Source of the DNA: Datisca glomerata
Taxonomy: Eukaryota > Streptophyta > Magnoliopsida > Cucurbitales > Datiscaceae
Length of the DNA: 64,000 nt
Assembly: GCA_003255025.1 (NCBI GenBank)
Contig: QANY01000148.1
Location: 421,204-485,203, forward strand
Direction: 5' to 3'
Under the pieces are notes generated by a model, which did not search any database, was not told the origin of the DNA, and saw only the letters and a list, made by a program, of their open reading frames with translations. Of this stretch, positions 1 through 10,850 are shown piece after piece. The position numbers and the translations under genes were made by a program. Numbering within the stretch: position 1 is the first letter of the stretch; every line of letters starts with the position of its first letter.

Positions 1-1335
1 TGTGTGAATAAATAAACTAGGCCTGGTATTCAATGAATTGAATCTTTGATTAAGACTTGTGAATTGTACGAGACAATTCACTGATATGTATTTTTTATTC
101 ACAATTAATAAAGAAGTTAAGGAAATAAATACAAGAGGGGTAAATGGTAATTTTATACCCCGCTCTTGTTACTGATATTCACGATGGGTAATATGTTAAA
201 ATATTCTGTAGACCGTGGAATAAAATAATTTATTTCCACCAAAGAATATGTAGCGAGCATGAATCGAGAGTTGATTCGGCATCGAACGTATAGTGGAGTC
301 ATATGATGTCAGCATTAAATAGGTCAGGAATTTATAAAGATAAATTCACCGGGTATTTGAATCTTATAACTTTATTCATATGGGTACATTCGGTCTCAGG
401 AATAGCTCATGAGAACTGAAATAAAAGAAACGATATCAGTTGGACAAAAATGTATTTTGCTGCCAAGGTGTATTTCCTACGCTCATATATGATGGGTGTT
501 GTCACTTAATTAGTTAAGTGTGATTAATTATATTAAAATTATTTAATTTATTATTTTCTAATTATTAGATAATTAATAAATAAAAATAATAATTAATTAA
601 TTGATAGAGATCAATTAGATTTATCAATTGGATTGAGGAATTTTGATACAACACAAATTCTAAGAGGATATATACAAAATTCAACCATGGTGGTTATTTT
701 GGGGTTAATTTTCAGAAATTTGAAATTTATGGGTATATTTACAAATTTCTAAAATGAATAACTATATATGTGATAACAATTTGACTGTCACAATCGAATT
801 GTTTTAGATACAACATAACTCTAGAACGCAGTAATTGATATTGATCAATACAATGCGTAATTACATAAAGAGAGAAAAATAATTTTCTCCCCCTCCCTCA
901 CATGTTGCCGCCAAATTTCAAATTGAAGGAATAAATTTTTTATTTTTCTCATTCAATTGTTTTGAGAGCCCACATTCAGTTTCTAAACAAATTCTCACAA
1001 GATATAATTTTGAAATTAACAAGTGGTTATTGGTTCTTGAAGATCATAATTGGATTTTGGTTCTTGAAGATCAAGCTTGAAAATTTGGATCTTGAAGTTT
1101 GAAGAACGTGAAGAAAGAATACAAGAATTCCACCAACTCCACCAATTCAAAAAATCTATGATACATCGCAGAGGTGAAAATCGTTTCAAGCTTTTTCTAT
1201 TCGTTTCAATATCTGATATGCATGATCATTTGTTGTTTTTGTTTTTAATTATTCAATTTGATTAAATAAGTTTTAGAAATAAATTTTGATATTCTGTCCA
1301 CGAACCGTTCGTGGTTCAAACTTATTTTTTTTAAT
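1..1335. other. AT-rich non-coding sequence, unassigned
   Basis: No coding frame of substance is visible. The last part (about 1020-1330) has the repeated phrase 'ggttcttgaagatca' and a T-rich tail. This resembles the transcribed end of a plant copia LTR or leader, but no TG...CA ends or primer site could be fixed. A short palindrome (cacgaaccgttcgtg) lies near 1301-1315. It may be the interior of the copia element whose RNase H tail follows, or another insertion into it. Confidence 0.3.
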
Positions 1336-1339
1336 TTTA

Positions 1340-1602
1340 AAATCACCGATCCAACACGCTATTGACAGACCACTCAAGTTATTTTGTGACAATAACTCAA
1401 TAGTTCTGTATTCCAATAATGACAAGAGCTCGACAAAGTTAAAAAATATAGCCATCAAGTTCCTAATTGTTGAGAAAAGAGTTCAGAATGGATAGTTACT
1501 TATAGAAGACATCAGGACAAACCTCATGATGGTGGATTTTCTTACTAAGGGATTGCCACTCTAGGTGTTTCATGAGCACATTGCTCGTATGTGTATCATA
1601 CA
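1340..1602 (+). pseudogene. Ty1/copia RNase H C-terminal remnant
   Basis: The + strand translation reads DRPLKLFCDN, then YSNNDKSSTKLKNIAIKF, then after a stop near 1494 continues in frame with DIRTNLMMVDFLTKGLP and VFHEHIARM. This succession (CDN, YSNN..SSTK.K.I.IKF, I.TN.M..D.LTKGLP, FHEH) is the standard C-terminal end of copia polyproteins, the RNase H domain. At least two in-frame stops mean it is dead. The polypurine tract and LTR downstream fit it being the end of the same element. The 5' part of the element is outside the window or disrupted. Confidence 0.75.
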
Positions 1603-2139
1603 GTTGATGATATTCAATTTTAGTGACAGTTCGTATTTTTAGATGCTTTTTGTGATATAGACATACTTTCTCTTATTTCGGGTTATGGATATTCTAAGGT
1701 TATTTTCTGCAGAAATTTAATTTTTTGTTCATTCACACTTAGATTCTTGTATGATTTGATCTCACTAATTTTTAAGGATGGTCCATTTGGAAATATGCAT
1801 GTTAAGATCACATTACATGAAATTTTCATGTTACACATGCACGTCATAATCCATATCATTCAGTTGTATTGTCATACGTGATCAATGATGGATTGAGTTA
1901 TGGTTGATGTAGTGATAATAGATATATTTTAATAATAAAATTCAACTTTACAATTCTAAATTTAATTTTGTCTACATCTTTTGAGAACATCAAATATAGC
2001 ACTTCAAAAAAAATTGTTGTAGCAAATTACATTAAATTTAATAGTTTTCCTATTTAATTAGTTACTATTTACCCTTTTTATTTTTATGTAAATATTTAAT
2101 CATCCCTATTTTTTCTCTCCATATTTATATCTATTAATT

Positions 2140-2308
2140 ATCTCTCTCTAATTGTATTCTCTCGCTCTCTCTATCGCTCCAAATATTTATTAATTAAATA
2201 TACTTCTATCTTTCTCTATTTATCATTAAATATATCTCTCTCCTAAAATATATCCCCCCTCTTTCTCTCTCTCTCTTTTATATATATACATATAACCATG
2301 TATATATG

Positions 2309-2348
<40 letters not shown>
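2140..2348. repeat. CT-rich and AT dinucleotide microsatellites
   Basis: A CT-rich tract (about 2143-2276, many ctctct runs) is followed by an (AT)n run from about 2312 to 2348. An undetermined base (n) stands at 2349, immediately after the AT run. The tracts lie in the 3' untranslated part of the copia element. The n probably marks an assembly uncertainty in repeat length. Confidence 0.9.
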
Positions 2349-2595
2349 NATTTTATAAAATAATCATTAACTATGTAGAAGGGTATAATATGAAGAAAAT
2401 ATTTTTAGTAGGTGAGGGCATAAAATATGACTATATATTGATATTTATGAAACTTGTTGTATATTTTTGTATTAGTTTTCTATAATGTAGTTATTTGTGT
2501 ATAAAGTCCTTTCAATAATGATAATAAAGTTGAGCTCGTCCGATTATTTTGCAAATCATAATTATAAGGTTACACATATAGCCCAAGTGGGAGAT

Positions 2596-2991
2596 TGTTA
2601 GATCATTAATCCAACGTTGAATTTTTATCTGAATAATTATGTGTTACAGACTGTCAAATAAGCTTAAGCCTAATTTAAAGTGATCTATTAAGGTTTTAGA
2701 ATTTAGGCTTTAATGTATCTTATAGGTTGTGGTCATTTGGTGTGTAGAGACTGAAGAATAATTTGTATTTATATTATGGCCTAAAATAGATCATACGATA
2801 AGAGAAACATTTTATTCTCTCTAATATCTCATTGTTAGAGAGAAAATAAAGAGACTTGAATAAAATAGACTCTCTATTAAAGAATTGTGTTAATATAAAA
2901 GGTCAACCACTCGGCTTTACAAAATGATTCATCATCGTGGATTCATATATGCTTTCACCTAATTAGATATTGGTTTTTGGTGATCCTAACA
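2596..2991 (+). mobile_element. Ty1/copia 3' LTR with polypurine tract
   Basis: A purine-rich tract (aagtgggagat, 2585-2595) directly precedes TGTTAGATCA, and the segment ends with TGATCCTAACA. The TGTTAG/CTAACA inverted ends, the tract beside the start and the copia RNase H remnant upstream in the same orientation identify a 396-bp 3' LTR. No matching 5' LTR was seen in the window. 1603-2584 is the element's 3' untranslated region plus microsatellites. Confidence 0.75.
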
Positions 2992-3679
2992 TATATGTTG
3001 AGATTTTAAGAAATTATTTACACTAATAAGAAATTTTCTCTACCATGTGTCCATTTTGTTAGTGTAATTGTATTATTCACCATTCTCGACGTGAACTGTT
3101 CAAGTTATTTGTAGTGGCCTGATTACCTATTACTTAGAATCTCAACTAGTTAAAACCGGGACACTTTCAACGAACTACGAACTTATACACTAGGGTAGTT
3201 AAGTTACTTGAAGAGAGATGAAACTATCACTGGACTGTTAAAATATGAGACATTACTTGATTAGATAAAAAAATTAATCTAATACTTTAATAGTCTAGAA
3301 TTATTTGATTTTATTTATACTAGTCAATATATCATGTACATTTCACGTGATATGAAATTTTAGTATGTATAATATTTTATTATGCTACACTATTTAGAAC
3401 TATTTATAGTAGATGGAAATATAAAAAAATATGATAAGAAAGAAATTCAAAGTGATTATTGTCAATTAAATACAAAAAGACGAAGAGATTAAAAAGATGA
3501 TAAGTCAGTAAAAAATTTATTTGTCTAAAATAAACACATGAAACTAAAAGCATCTTAATCATTATTGTTAAATCCCGATCCAAATTGTAAGATCGTACGC
3601 TCTTACTTATTATTCATTAAGCATTAATTATTTGAAATTAGTAAATACTATATTAATAAAAATAGTTAAATATTTTCAT
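2992..3679. other. Unassigned AT-rich spacer
   Basis: This sequence lies between the copia LTR and the first pararetrovirus block. No coding frame, terminal repeats or RNA gene could be recognised. Confidence 0.4.
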
Positions 3680-5113
3680 CAGGGAGAGAGTTTTGTTCAA
3701 CTTTGATATATTCAATATCAAAATCAAATATGGATAATATACTTGGCCAAGATGCACATATCTATTTTGATGCAAGATTTTGAACTTCTTGTTTAAATAT
3801 TTGTTTAGCAGCAGAGCAGTAAACACGGATAAGAAAATGCTGATTTTAATAAGTCATCCTGAAATTTAAGAACACATTTCACTATCGTTAAACACTCCTG
3901 TTTAATAGTAGGATACTTTTTAGCTGGTGCTTTCCAAGTACTAGATGTGAATCGTAATAATTCTTCTTTCTGTTTCTAGGGATTAAGCTGTTTCAGAATA
4001 CCTCCATAACCTAGATTAGAAGCATCTGTTACTACAATTTTATACCAATTAGGATAAGGTAGAGATAAGCAATGTAATTGTTTAATTTTGTCTTTAATTT
4101 TCTTAATGGCTAATGTATGTTCTGGTTGCCAAGGAGCAGGATTTTTCTGAAGTCTATTATTCAGAAGAGAGGTGCTAATTGTGGGTAAAAGTCACAGATA
4201 TAATTAAGACTCTAGAAATCTTTGTAATTGAGTCTTATCTTTTATTTCATCTAGAAATTTAGATGCAAATTCAATACTACAGTTAATAGGGATGATTGTA
4301 CCATTAGAAATGTTATGGCCTAGAAATCTTACGGTCGTTTGAAATATTTTCATTTTACTAGCAGATTAGACTAAGCCATTTCTGTTAATTACATGCTTGA
4401 AAAGATTCAGATGCTTAATATGTTGATCTATAGAAGATGAAAAGATTAAGACATCATCTATGTAACAGATAATAAATGCAGTATAAGCATTAAAGATATC
4501 ATTCATGATATATTGAAATTCAGAAGGACCATTTTTAACACCAAATGGTAACACATTCCATTCATAATGGCCAAAGGGTATGGTAAAGGCAGTTTTATAC
4601 TTGTCCTGTTCAACAATTTGAATTTGCCAGAAGCCTGATTTCAAATCAAATTTTGAAAAGATTATGGAATCATGAAGTCTGTCAAGCAGATCTTTTTTAC
4701 TCGGTAAAGGATATCTAATCCATTGTAAAGCATCATTAAGTGGTTTGTAATTGATCACTAACCTAGATGATCCTCTTTCAATTTCAACATTTTTATTAAC
4801 ATAGAAACTAGTACAACTCTAAGGAGACTTACTGGGACTAATTAATATTTTTGTAAAAGAGATTCAATTTCTATTTTGCAGAGTTCTAAATATTCCTTTT
4901 TCATTTGGCTAGGTCTAGACTTAGTATGAATATTTTTCTCATTAAAGTCTGGATGTTATGGTAAAGATATGATATGCTTCTTTCTATCCCAAAAAGCATT
5001 AGGGATATCACTATAGATTTTGAATTCTTGTAGAATTGTTTTTGTTTTAGTTTGTATGATAGTTGTTGTATATGTTGATCAATTGTCAAAAAATGTATTT
5101 CTTTTTGTAACAA
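3680..5113 (-). pseudogene. Endogenous pararetrovirus reverse transcriptase/RNase H (block 1)
   Basis: Read on the - strand, a caulimovirid pol runs from about 5113 to 3680. The clearest stretch (4758-4366) has FDLKSGFWQIQ, the catalytic YIDDVLIFSSS and VLPFGVKNGPSEF. It is followed by the thumb and by RNase H ending near 3680. Stops, frameshifts and small deletions (for example near 4200, where the HD..LLN region is shortened) break the frame. In the virus this enzyme copies the pregenomic RNA into DNA. Here it is a genomic relic. The domain call is firm; the genus (florendovirus-like) is inferred from gene order across the window. Confidence 0.85.
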
Positions 5114-5560
5114 GTTTAACTGATTAGTTCTATTTTCAAGAAGATGTTTTATGAGATCAACTTCTTTGGTATACAGTTAGGTAATGAATTCAAAGGTAAT
5201 CTCAGAATTCTTAATAGCGGTATGGATACCTGATGTATCAATTCTAGTGATAGATTTTAAGAAAGGATTGCCTAAAATAATACTTCATATCATGTTTTTA
5301 ATTAACACAAATGAGGCAGCTAGGCAAACACCTTGTTTGCAGATTAGTGTTTTTGATATTTTATACTGAATTCTCATAGAATTACATCTTGCACTTGTAA
5401 GAGATTGAGTGATTTTATGAAAGTATTTGAGAGGTATTAAACCTTCATGGATGTAGTTCGTGTCAATACCACTATCGACTAAGACAATGGTGTCTATTAT
5501 GATGAAGTCTGGTTTGATTACTAAGGTAATCTTCGTATACCATTTTTGAAAGGTAACATG
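5114..5560 (-). pseudogene. Endogenous pararetrovirus aspartic protease (block 1)
   Basis: The - strand translation contains IVLVDSGID followed by HEGLIPLKYFHK and later SIILGNPFLK. This is the arrangement of caulimovirid pepsin-like proteases (D-S/T-G active site, then a hydrophobic LG motif). It is contiguous with the RT of the same block. Stops occur at several places. The protease would process the viral polyprotein; no intact copy exists here. Confidence 0.8.
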
Positions 5561-6395
5561 GTTAAGAAGAAATAAATAAGGATTTTTGTCCCTAGTCTGA
5601 TCTGGAGATGGATTAGGCTGATATGGTGAAATCTGATCTGGTGAGGTTTGATTGGGCTGATCTGGCGAAGTCTGATCTGGTGAAGGCTGATCGGGTGAGG
5701 AAGTTGTAGCGAAGTCTATAGGGGGTTGTCCTTTGAGAGTAGATTGTTTTAGCAGATTGAGATCCTGGGAAAAGATTTGATTAACAGTCTTGAGTTGCTA
5801 AATTTTAGATTGAATTATATTAATTTCCTATTTTAAATCTGAAATGGTAACAGGTTTATTAGGTATAGAGTCTTGTTGAATACGATTACGGTTTAGGAGT
5901 TCTTTCATATTGCAGTTTTCTACAGGTCTGATCTTAGGAGGGGTCTTTTCTTTGTAGCAAGTTTCTAAAAACTTTAACTTCATCTATGGATCAGTTATTG
6001 GGTCAACTATAGCTAGAAGAGAGTTTTGGGTGTCAGTTAAGACATTAAGACCTGGTCCATTGGGATCAAAACCATTCATCTCAACTATTGCCTTCCAATA
6101 GTTGGTTTCAGTTATCACGTTTCATGTCTTAGAACTGCAACAAGGCTAGTCTGGCTGATCAAAGGTAGTAAAAGAGTCAGACTCCGATGCATAAATTTGT
6201 ACAACATCATCATATGTACTATCTTCATTAGAACTGGCTTCAGAGTGATAGTTTAAGATCTTCTATTGGGTTTCTTCATCAAGAGAGAATTCATGGAGTC
6301 TCTTCTTAAATTTAGCTCGGCATTTATTAGTAAAGTGACGTGGTAATCGACACTTATAATAAGTGGCTTTGCTTTTGGTTAATCTCAAAAGAATT
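5561..6395 (-). pseudogene. Endogenous pararetrovirus capsid C-terminus, zinc knuckle and DQ-rich linker (block 1)
   Basis: From 6395 down to 5820 the - strand encodes a degraded CCHC-like knuckle near 6325-6370, then an acidic Ser/Asp-rich stretch and the MKLKFLETCYKE motif seen in all copies. From about 5700 to 5600 comes a linker with repeated SPDQ-type units leading into the protease. Several stops are present. The block breaks off at about 6395 against a filler of about 15 bp before the next fragment. Confidence 0.75.
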
Positions 6396-6409
6396 TAAGA
6401 ATTACCACT

Positions 6410-6688
6410 GAATGCTCATAGAATTACCACTTGTTATAAGTGGTCTTATGGAAGTATTTGAGAGAGATTAAATCTTCATGGATGCAGTTCATGTCAGCAC
6501 CACTATCAACTAAGACAATGGCGTCTGTTATGATGAAGTTTGGTTTGTTTACTAAGGTAATCTTCATATACCATTCTTGGAAGGTAACTTGGTTAAGGAG
6601 AAATAAATACGGATTATTGTCCTTTGTCTGATGTGGTGAGATCTGACGAGTGAGATCTGACGAAGTTTTACTAGGCTGATCTGGCGAA
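6410..6688 (-). pseudogene. Second protease/linker fragment of the pararetrovirus
   Basis: This - strand piece repeats the protease N-terminal region (active-site DSGAD region near 6490-6520) and the DQ-rich linker already present in the preceding block. It is therefore a separate copy joined next to it. It ends at 6688, where sequence switches to + strand RT. Some codons differ from block 1, so it is not a recent duplicate of it. Confidence 0.75.
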
Positions 6689-7283
6689 GATAAGACTCAA
6701 TTACCAAGATTTCGATGGAGTCTTAATTTTATCCATGACTTTTACCCACAATTAGCACAAGATACTTATCTTTTAAATAATAGACTTTAGAAAAATCTTC
6801 CTCCTTGGACTCCAGAACATACACTAGCCGTTCAAAACACTAAAGCAAAAATTAAACAGTTACATTGCTTATCTCTGCCTAATCCTAATTGGCATAAAAT
6901 TGTAGAAACAGATGCTTCTAATTTAGGCTATGGAGGTATTCTGAAACAGCGTATCTCCAGAAACAAAAAGAAGAACTATTAAGATTCACATCTGGTACTT
7001 GGAAAGGACCAGCTCAAAACTATCCTACTATTAAACATGGATGTTTAGTGATATTTAAATGTGTTCTTAAATTTAAAGATGACATATTAAATCATCATTT
7101 TCTTACCTGTGTTGACTGCTCTACTGCTAAACAAATATTTAAAAAAGATGTTCAAAATCTTGCATCAAAACAGATATTTGCATCTTGGCAAAGTATATTA
7201 TCCATTTTGACTTTGATATTGAATATATCAAAGGTGAATAAAAACTCTCTCCCTGACTTCCTAACTCGGGAATATTTGTAGGG
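6689..7283 (+). pseudogene. Pararetrovirus RT thumb and RNase H (start of near-complete copy)
   Basis: The + strand encodes the RT thumb (FYPQLA.DT.LLN) and RNase H, with TDASNLGYGGIL as the RNase H active-site region near 6910-6940 and LPDFLTREYL at the pol C-terminus (7255-7281). One base lesion near 6950 shifts frame. This opens a block running to 14442 that contains all viral modules and returns to pol, so it is a circularly permuted copy. Confidence 0.85.
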
Positions 7284-7284
7284 A

Positions 7285-8582
7285 TAACAGAATAAATAAC
7301 CAAGGACATGGCCGTAGCTCTCGTGGTCACGGAAGAGGCAGAATAAATCTACAATAACCAAATGATGGCATATTTTGGCCAACCGAATTTCATAGTGTGC
7401 AAGAGGCTAATACTCGAAAGAGTACAAAAGAAGTCCTTTTGACACCTGAACAGTATATACCTAACATTATTTCTGAGGAAATAATCCTCACCATTGAATC
7501 TGATTGTGAAAAATGGATGGTAGATCCATGAGAGATAAAAAATAGATATCTCTCCACACAACAGTATCCGACCAAATTCGAACATTATCGTTAGATCTAT
7601 GAGGCAATCATAGTACAATCTGGTTGCATGGAAATCAGACATACATTCCATGACTCTAACCGAAATACCAGCCCTACTACATTTAGTAAGGTTGTAATCT
7701 GAAACTTTCTCTCTATCAATCAATGGGGTCTTCATCCCCATACAACCGGAACTATGGAGATTCACCAGAAAATTGTGAAATATAGTTACTGAGAATATAT
7801 AGAATTCTTTACCAATGCATTTTATTATCAAAATTTGATTCATAACCATACATGGTTTATCCGTCCAAATACTGGACTTCCAAATTGGTTCCTCCAATGA
7901 TGGCATAAATTTGGCATTACCTTTGAGACTTTAACTGAGCAAATCCAAACAGAATTTCGGGAATGGCATTCTAGATATTCCCTTCTTAACAAAAATATTA
8001 TTGTCTCAAAATCTTTAATACATGTTATTATCAGCTTTAATATCCTGTGGATCTAGAAATGGGACTTAAAATGTGACTACCAAAATGGGATCCCAATACT
8101 TGAAAGAAATTTTCTTTACCAAATGGTGGGACAAAGGCATGAGTCCCTACTTAACTGAACTGATAGAAACAATCAAAGCACATTCAGAAGCCTGCTTTGA
8201 AGTTGTACCTCAGACTTTACTAGCACCCACTGGAAATCCCAACCTGAATGCTCAGAATCTAATAAAACAAAAATTTCCTAATATCACTGAAAAAGAATTG
8301 GCAGTTAAAACCATGGATTTTGTTAAAGAGCTATTCCTTCGTGTCTTTGGACTTGTTGACACTTCCATGGGCACATCCATTTCGCAACAGACCTATGCTG
8401 ATCTCACTACTGACCTCGCTCATGATGATGCTTTCAGCATCTTGGGTGGTGAAAGTTAAGATCTGGATGATAATCTGCCAGAAGATCTGCCAGAACCAAC
8501 TATTACAGACTTCTGGGATTCCTTAACTACAATCATTTCAGACCAGATTGACAAGGACAAGAAAGGCAAAGCCAAAGTCTGA
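7285..8582 (+). pseudogene. Post-pol ORF of the pararetrovirus (florendovirus ORF2-like, unknown function)
   Basis: Immediately after the pol stop the + strand encodes a Gly/Arg-rich N-terminus (GHGRSSRGHGRGR). A long central part follows, including MEIHQKIVKYSY and WFIRPNTGLPNW. The C-terminus is acidic, with the AFSILGGES motif near 8437 and ending KDKKGKAKV at 8579. The start codon reads ATA here but ATG in the 53 kb copy. Stops and frameshifts interrupt it; 8073-8459 is the longest open piece. An ORF downstream of pol is, as I recall, a florendovirus trait. I recognise no enzyme domain. The RG-rich start suggests RNA binding (inference). Confidence 0.7.
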
Positions 8583-9205
8583 TCTCCCAACTCTGCCTGC
8601 TAACCAAAGCAGCCAAACTAATTTCATAAAGTAGCAACAGAACCAACTGCAATCATGCAGAGCAATAATGCAGCTGTCTCCCGTTTCCACAGAAGAAACA
8701 AATCCACTTTTTCAACAGTGGATTCTCACTTACAAAAGATAAGGATTGACGACTTTAGTCTAGCCACACCACCTTATCTTGCTTTGTACTATAGTTACTT
8801 TTTTATACGCTAGTTATGTTTTATGTACCATAGTTAATTTTTGTAATCTATAAAAGGGAGCCTCACCCTTGTTGAGGAATAAGCGTTTTTTGAACCTTAG
8901 TCTTTATTAGGCGCTCATGTGTTAAGCAATAATATTATTTCCTCTCTCTAAACTCTCTCTCTCTAAACTCTCTCTCTCTCCTCTCTTATTGCGCATACCA
9001 CACTATCACACCAATGAATAATTAGTAAGACGTCAACCAAGTCACGTATTGGTAAGGTCCATTGAGTAGGGATTGCGTCAGGACCGTTGACACATGTAAA
9101 ACGTTGACAGGCATGCTAATTATGAGTTCTTTTATTATCTGGATTGACTGGGTCTATAGTGGTTAGCCTCCTTACTTGATGGGTGCGTGTTGGTTAGCCG
9201 TAAGT
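8583..9205 (+). promoter_or_regulatory. Pararetrovirus intergenic region with promoter and leader
   Basis: This non-coding segment lies between the post-pol ORF and the primer site. It holds a stem-loop (8702-8723), a TGACG core (8747-8751), a TATA box (TATAAAAG, 8849-8856), and a CT-rich leader tract (about 8938-8990). Caulimovirids drive their pregenomic RNA from a promoter placed here, and the CT-rich leader recalls the pyrimidine-rich stimulatory tracts of that family. A leader segment of about 180-200 bp present in the other three copies is missing here, at about 9012. Confidence 0.7.
8702..8723 (+). promoter_or_regulatory. Stem-loop upstream of the pararetrovirus TATA box
   Basis: ATCCACT and AGTGGAT form a perfect 7-bp stem around an 8-nt loop. 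The same stem is intact in the other three promoter copies (20081-20102, 25578-25599, 51712-51733), although neighbouring bases have diverged. It lies about 125 bp upstream of the TATA box. Its function is unknown: a protein-binding palindrome or an RNA signal near the transcript 3' end are both possible. Confidence 0.6.
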
Positions 9206-9219
9206 CGGTATCAGAGCCA
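9206..9219 (+). other. Pararetrovirus primer-binding site (initiator tRNA-Met)
   Basis: CGGTATCAGAGCCA matches the tRNA-Met primer site TGGTATCAGAGCCA except for the first base. It sits between the leader and the movement-protein coding region, as in caulimovirids, where minus-strand DNA synthesis begins. A second copy is on the - strand at 24851-24864. Confidence 0.8.
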
Positions 9220-9285
9220 TGAATAGTTTTGGTTATAGTACTATTTATATTCTCTTTAAATTATGCATACATGATCACTACACAC

Positions 9286-10077
9286 TAATTTATGAACTCA
9301 ACTCACCATCTATCACATTCGTAGCTAATACTGTAGCCTCCACCTCTGAGATAACTGAATTAATTGCATACCAAGATGTAAAAGAAGCTTTGGATAAATG
9401 GACTATACCCAAAGTAAAACCCAAAATAATTTATAAAATTAGAACATTTGATTTTACCAGCAGAAAAATCATTAAACTTTTGAATAAGCTATTCCTTTAC
9501 AACATAATGATGATGCCGTATATCTCCTGCATATTCATGATTTATATCTGTTCATGCAAAAATATAAATATCTGCATATTGGACATGTTCAAATTGCATT
9601 AAAACCATTCACTTTGTCAGGTTAGAACACCAGTATACAATGCACTCTTAGAGATGGTAGGTGCTTAAACTGGAAAGCCTCCCTTATGGGAGCCATAGAG
9701 AGTAGTTTATACCATGGACCAGTCTATTTTAATATTTATCTGAATCTAAGCATTGCTCTTTCTGACAACAATTTAGCCAAAGTTCTTGAACTAAGAGTTC
9801 AATCCCATGGCTATGATTATCTTCCAGGATTTTCTCATTTCGCTATCCTTTCCAAGATACATCTTAAAGTTCTTACAACCTTAAATCCTTACACCCGAAA
9901 ACAAAGTGAGCAAGCACATACTATCCTTATTGGTACTAATCTGTTCAATAACCAGGTTGTTATTCCCCGCATGATCCCCAGGTCTAAAATTGTCTTTCCT
10001 GACACATGGCAAATCCCTCAAGCCGTACCTACTAGACCTATCATACGACAATCCATCAAATATGTCATTCAAACCTA
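9286..10077 (+). pseudogene. Pararetrovirus movement protein (30K superfamily)
   Basis: The first open part (to about 9600) carries ANTVASTSEITELIAYQDVK and a KWTIPKVKPK motif. After frame lesions near 9470-9690 it resumes at 9686 with GPVYFNIYLNLSIALSDNN and continues to 10077. This matches the organisation of 30K-type movement proteins, which form tubules through plasmodesmata. The corresponding - strand copy is at 24081-24782. At least two frameshifts make this copy dead. Confidence 0.75.
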
Positions 10078-10850
10078 AGGAGGTCATGTTTATCTTTATT
10101 TCTAGAAACCTTCCCAACAGTCTTTAACTACGAGTCTATCTAGTCTAAGTAACAGACATATTCCCTCTTATAAGTTGTATACTAGAATCTTCTAGATCAT
10201 CTATAGCTGAACCTATAGGATCTGAAAAATATGAAAATTCATTTCTCCCATAAGATCATATAAGAGGAATTCATATATCTGACAACCAGACCACTCATGG
10301 TGTTTATGAAACCCATCCCAACAGAAGGCCAAATAGCCCAACTGTAAGTGACATGCAATTTAATATTTAATGTATTTTACACTAAATAGTTTCTTAAGAC
10401 AAAGTCTTCACCAGGATTTTAGGCAGCCCATGTATGGGATTTTAGGGATTGGTATTTTTCCAACCATAGTCCTCAACAGCTTTTAGATCTAAAAAACCTG
10501 TATTATTTCCAGTTAGAACGAGATCAATGCCTTCAACCATAATCCTCATCCACCACTTTTATCCTTAGAGTTTGCTCCAGGAAATGGGAATAAGAAACAT
10601 TTAGTCATCAACCCTTATACTTTGGTCCAAGAAAAGGTTAACCATTAGGTACCTGTTAAGGTAAAAGACATTCTACCTTTAACAAAATAGAATAATTATG
10701 TGAATCTCTTCCTTCAACCTGTAGGCACACAGTTAACTAGGATAGAAGATCAAGTTACTCAAATACAAAAAGCACATGTTACTAAACCACATTTAGTTAA
10801 TGAACCTAAGCTGAATATAGAACCTGTTACTCTCAAGAATCCTCTAGATG
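10078..10850 (+). pseudogene. Pararetrovirus polyprotein spacer between movement protein and capsid
   Basis: Degenerate + strand coding sequence in register with the polyprotein. Recognisable pieces recur in the other copies (LEFAPGNGNKK near 10567, QLTRIEDQVTQIQ near 10732, suggesting a short coiled coil). Many stops are present. No conserved enzyme motif is visible. Confidence 0.6.

Noticed and set aside
1..1335. A complete LTR at the left edge
   Set aside because: U5-like wording is present but no TG...CA ends, primer site or partner LTR could be identified.
7349..7906. A 185-codon - strand open frame, and the similar 147-codon + strand frame at 52725-53168
   Set aside because: Each is antisense to a copy of the post-pol ORF, and they resemble each other only because the underlying virus sequence is repeated.
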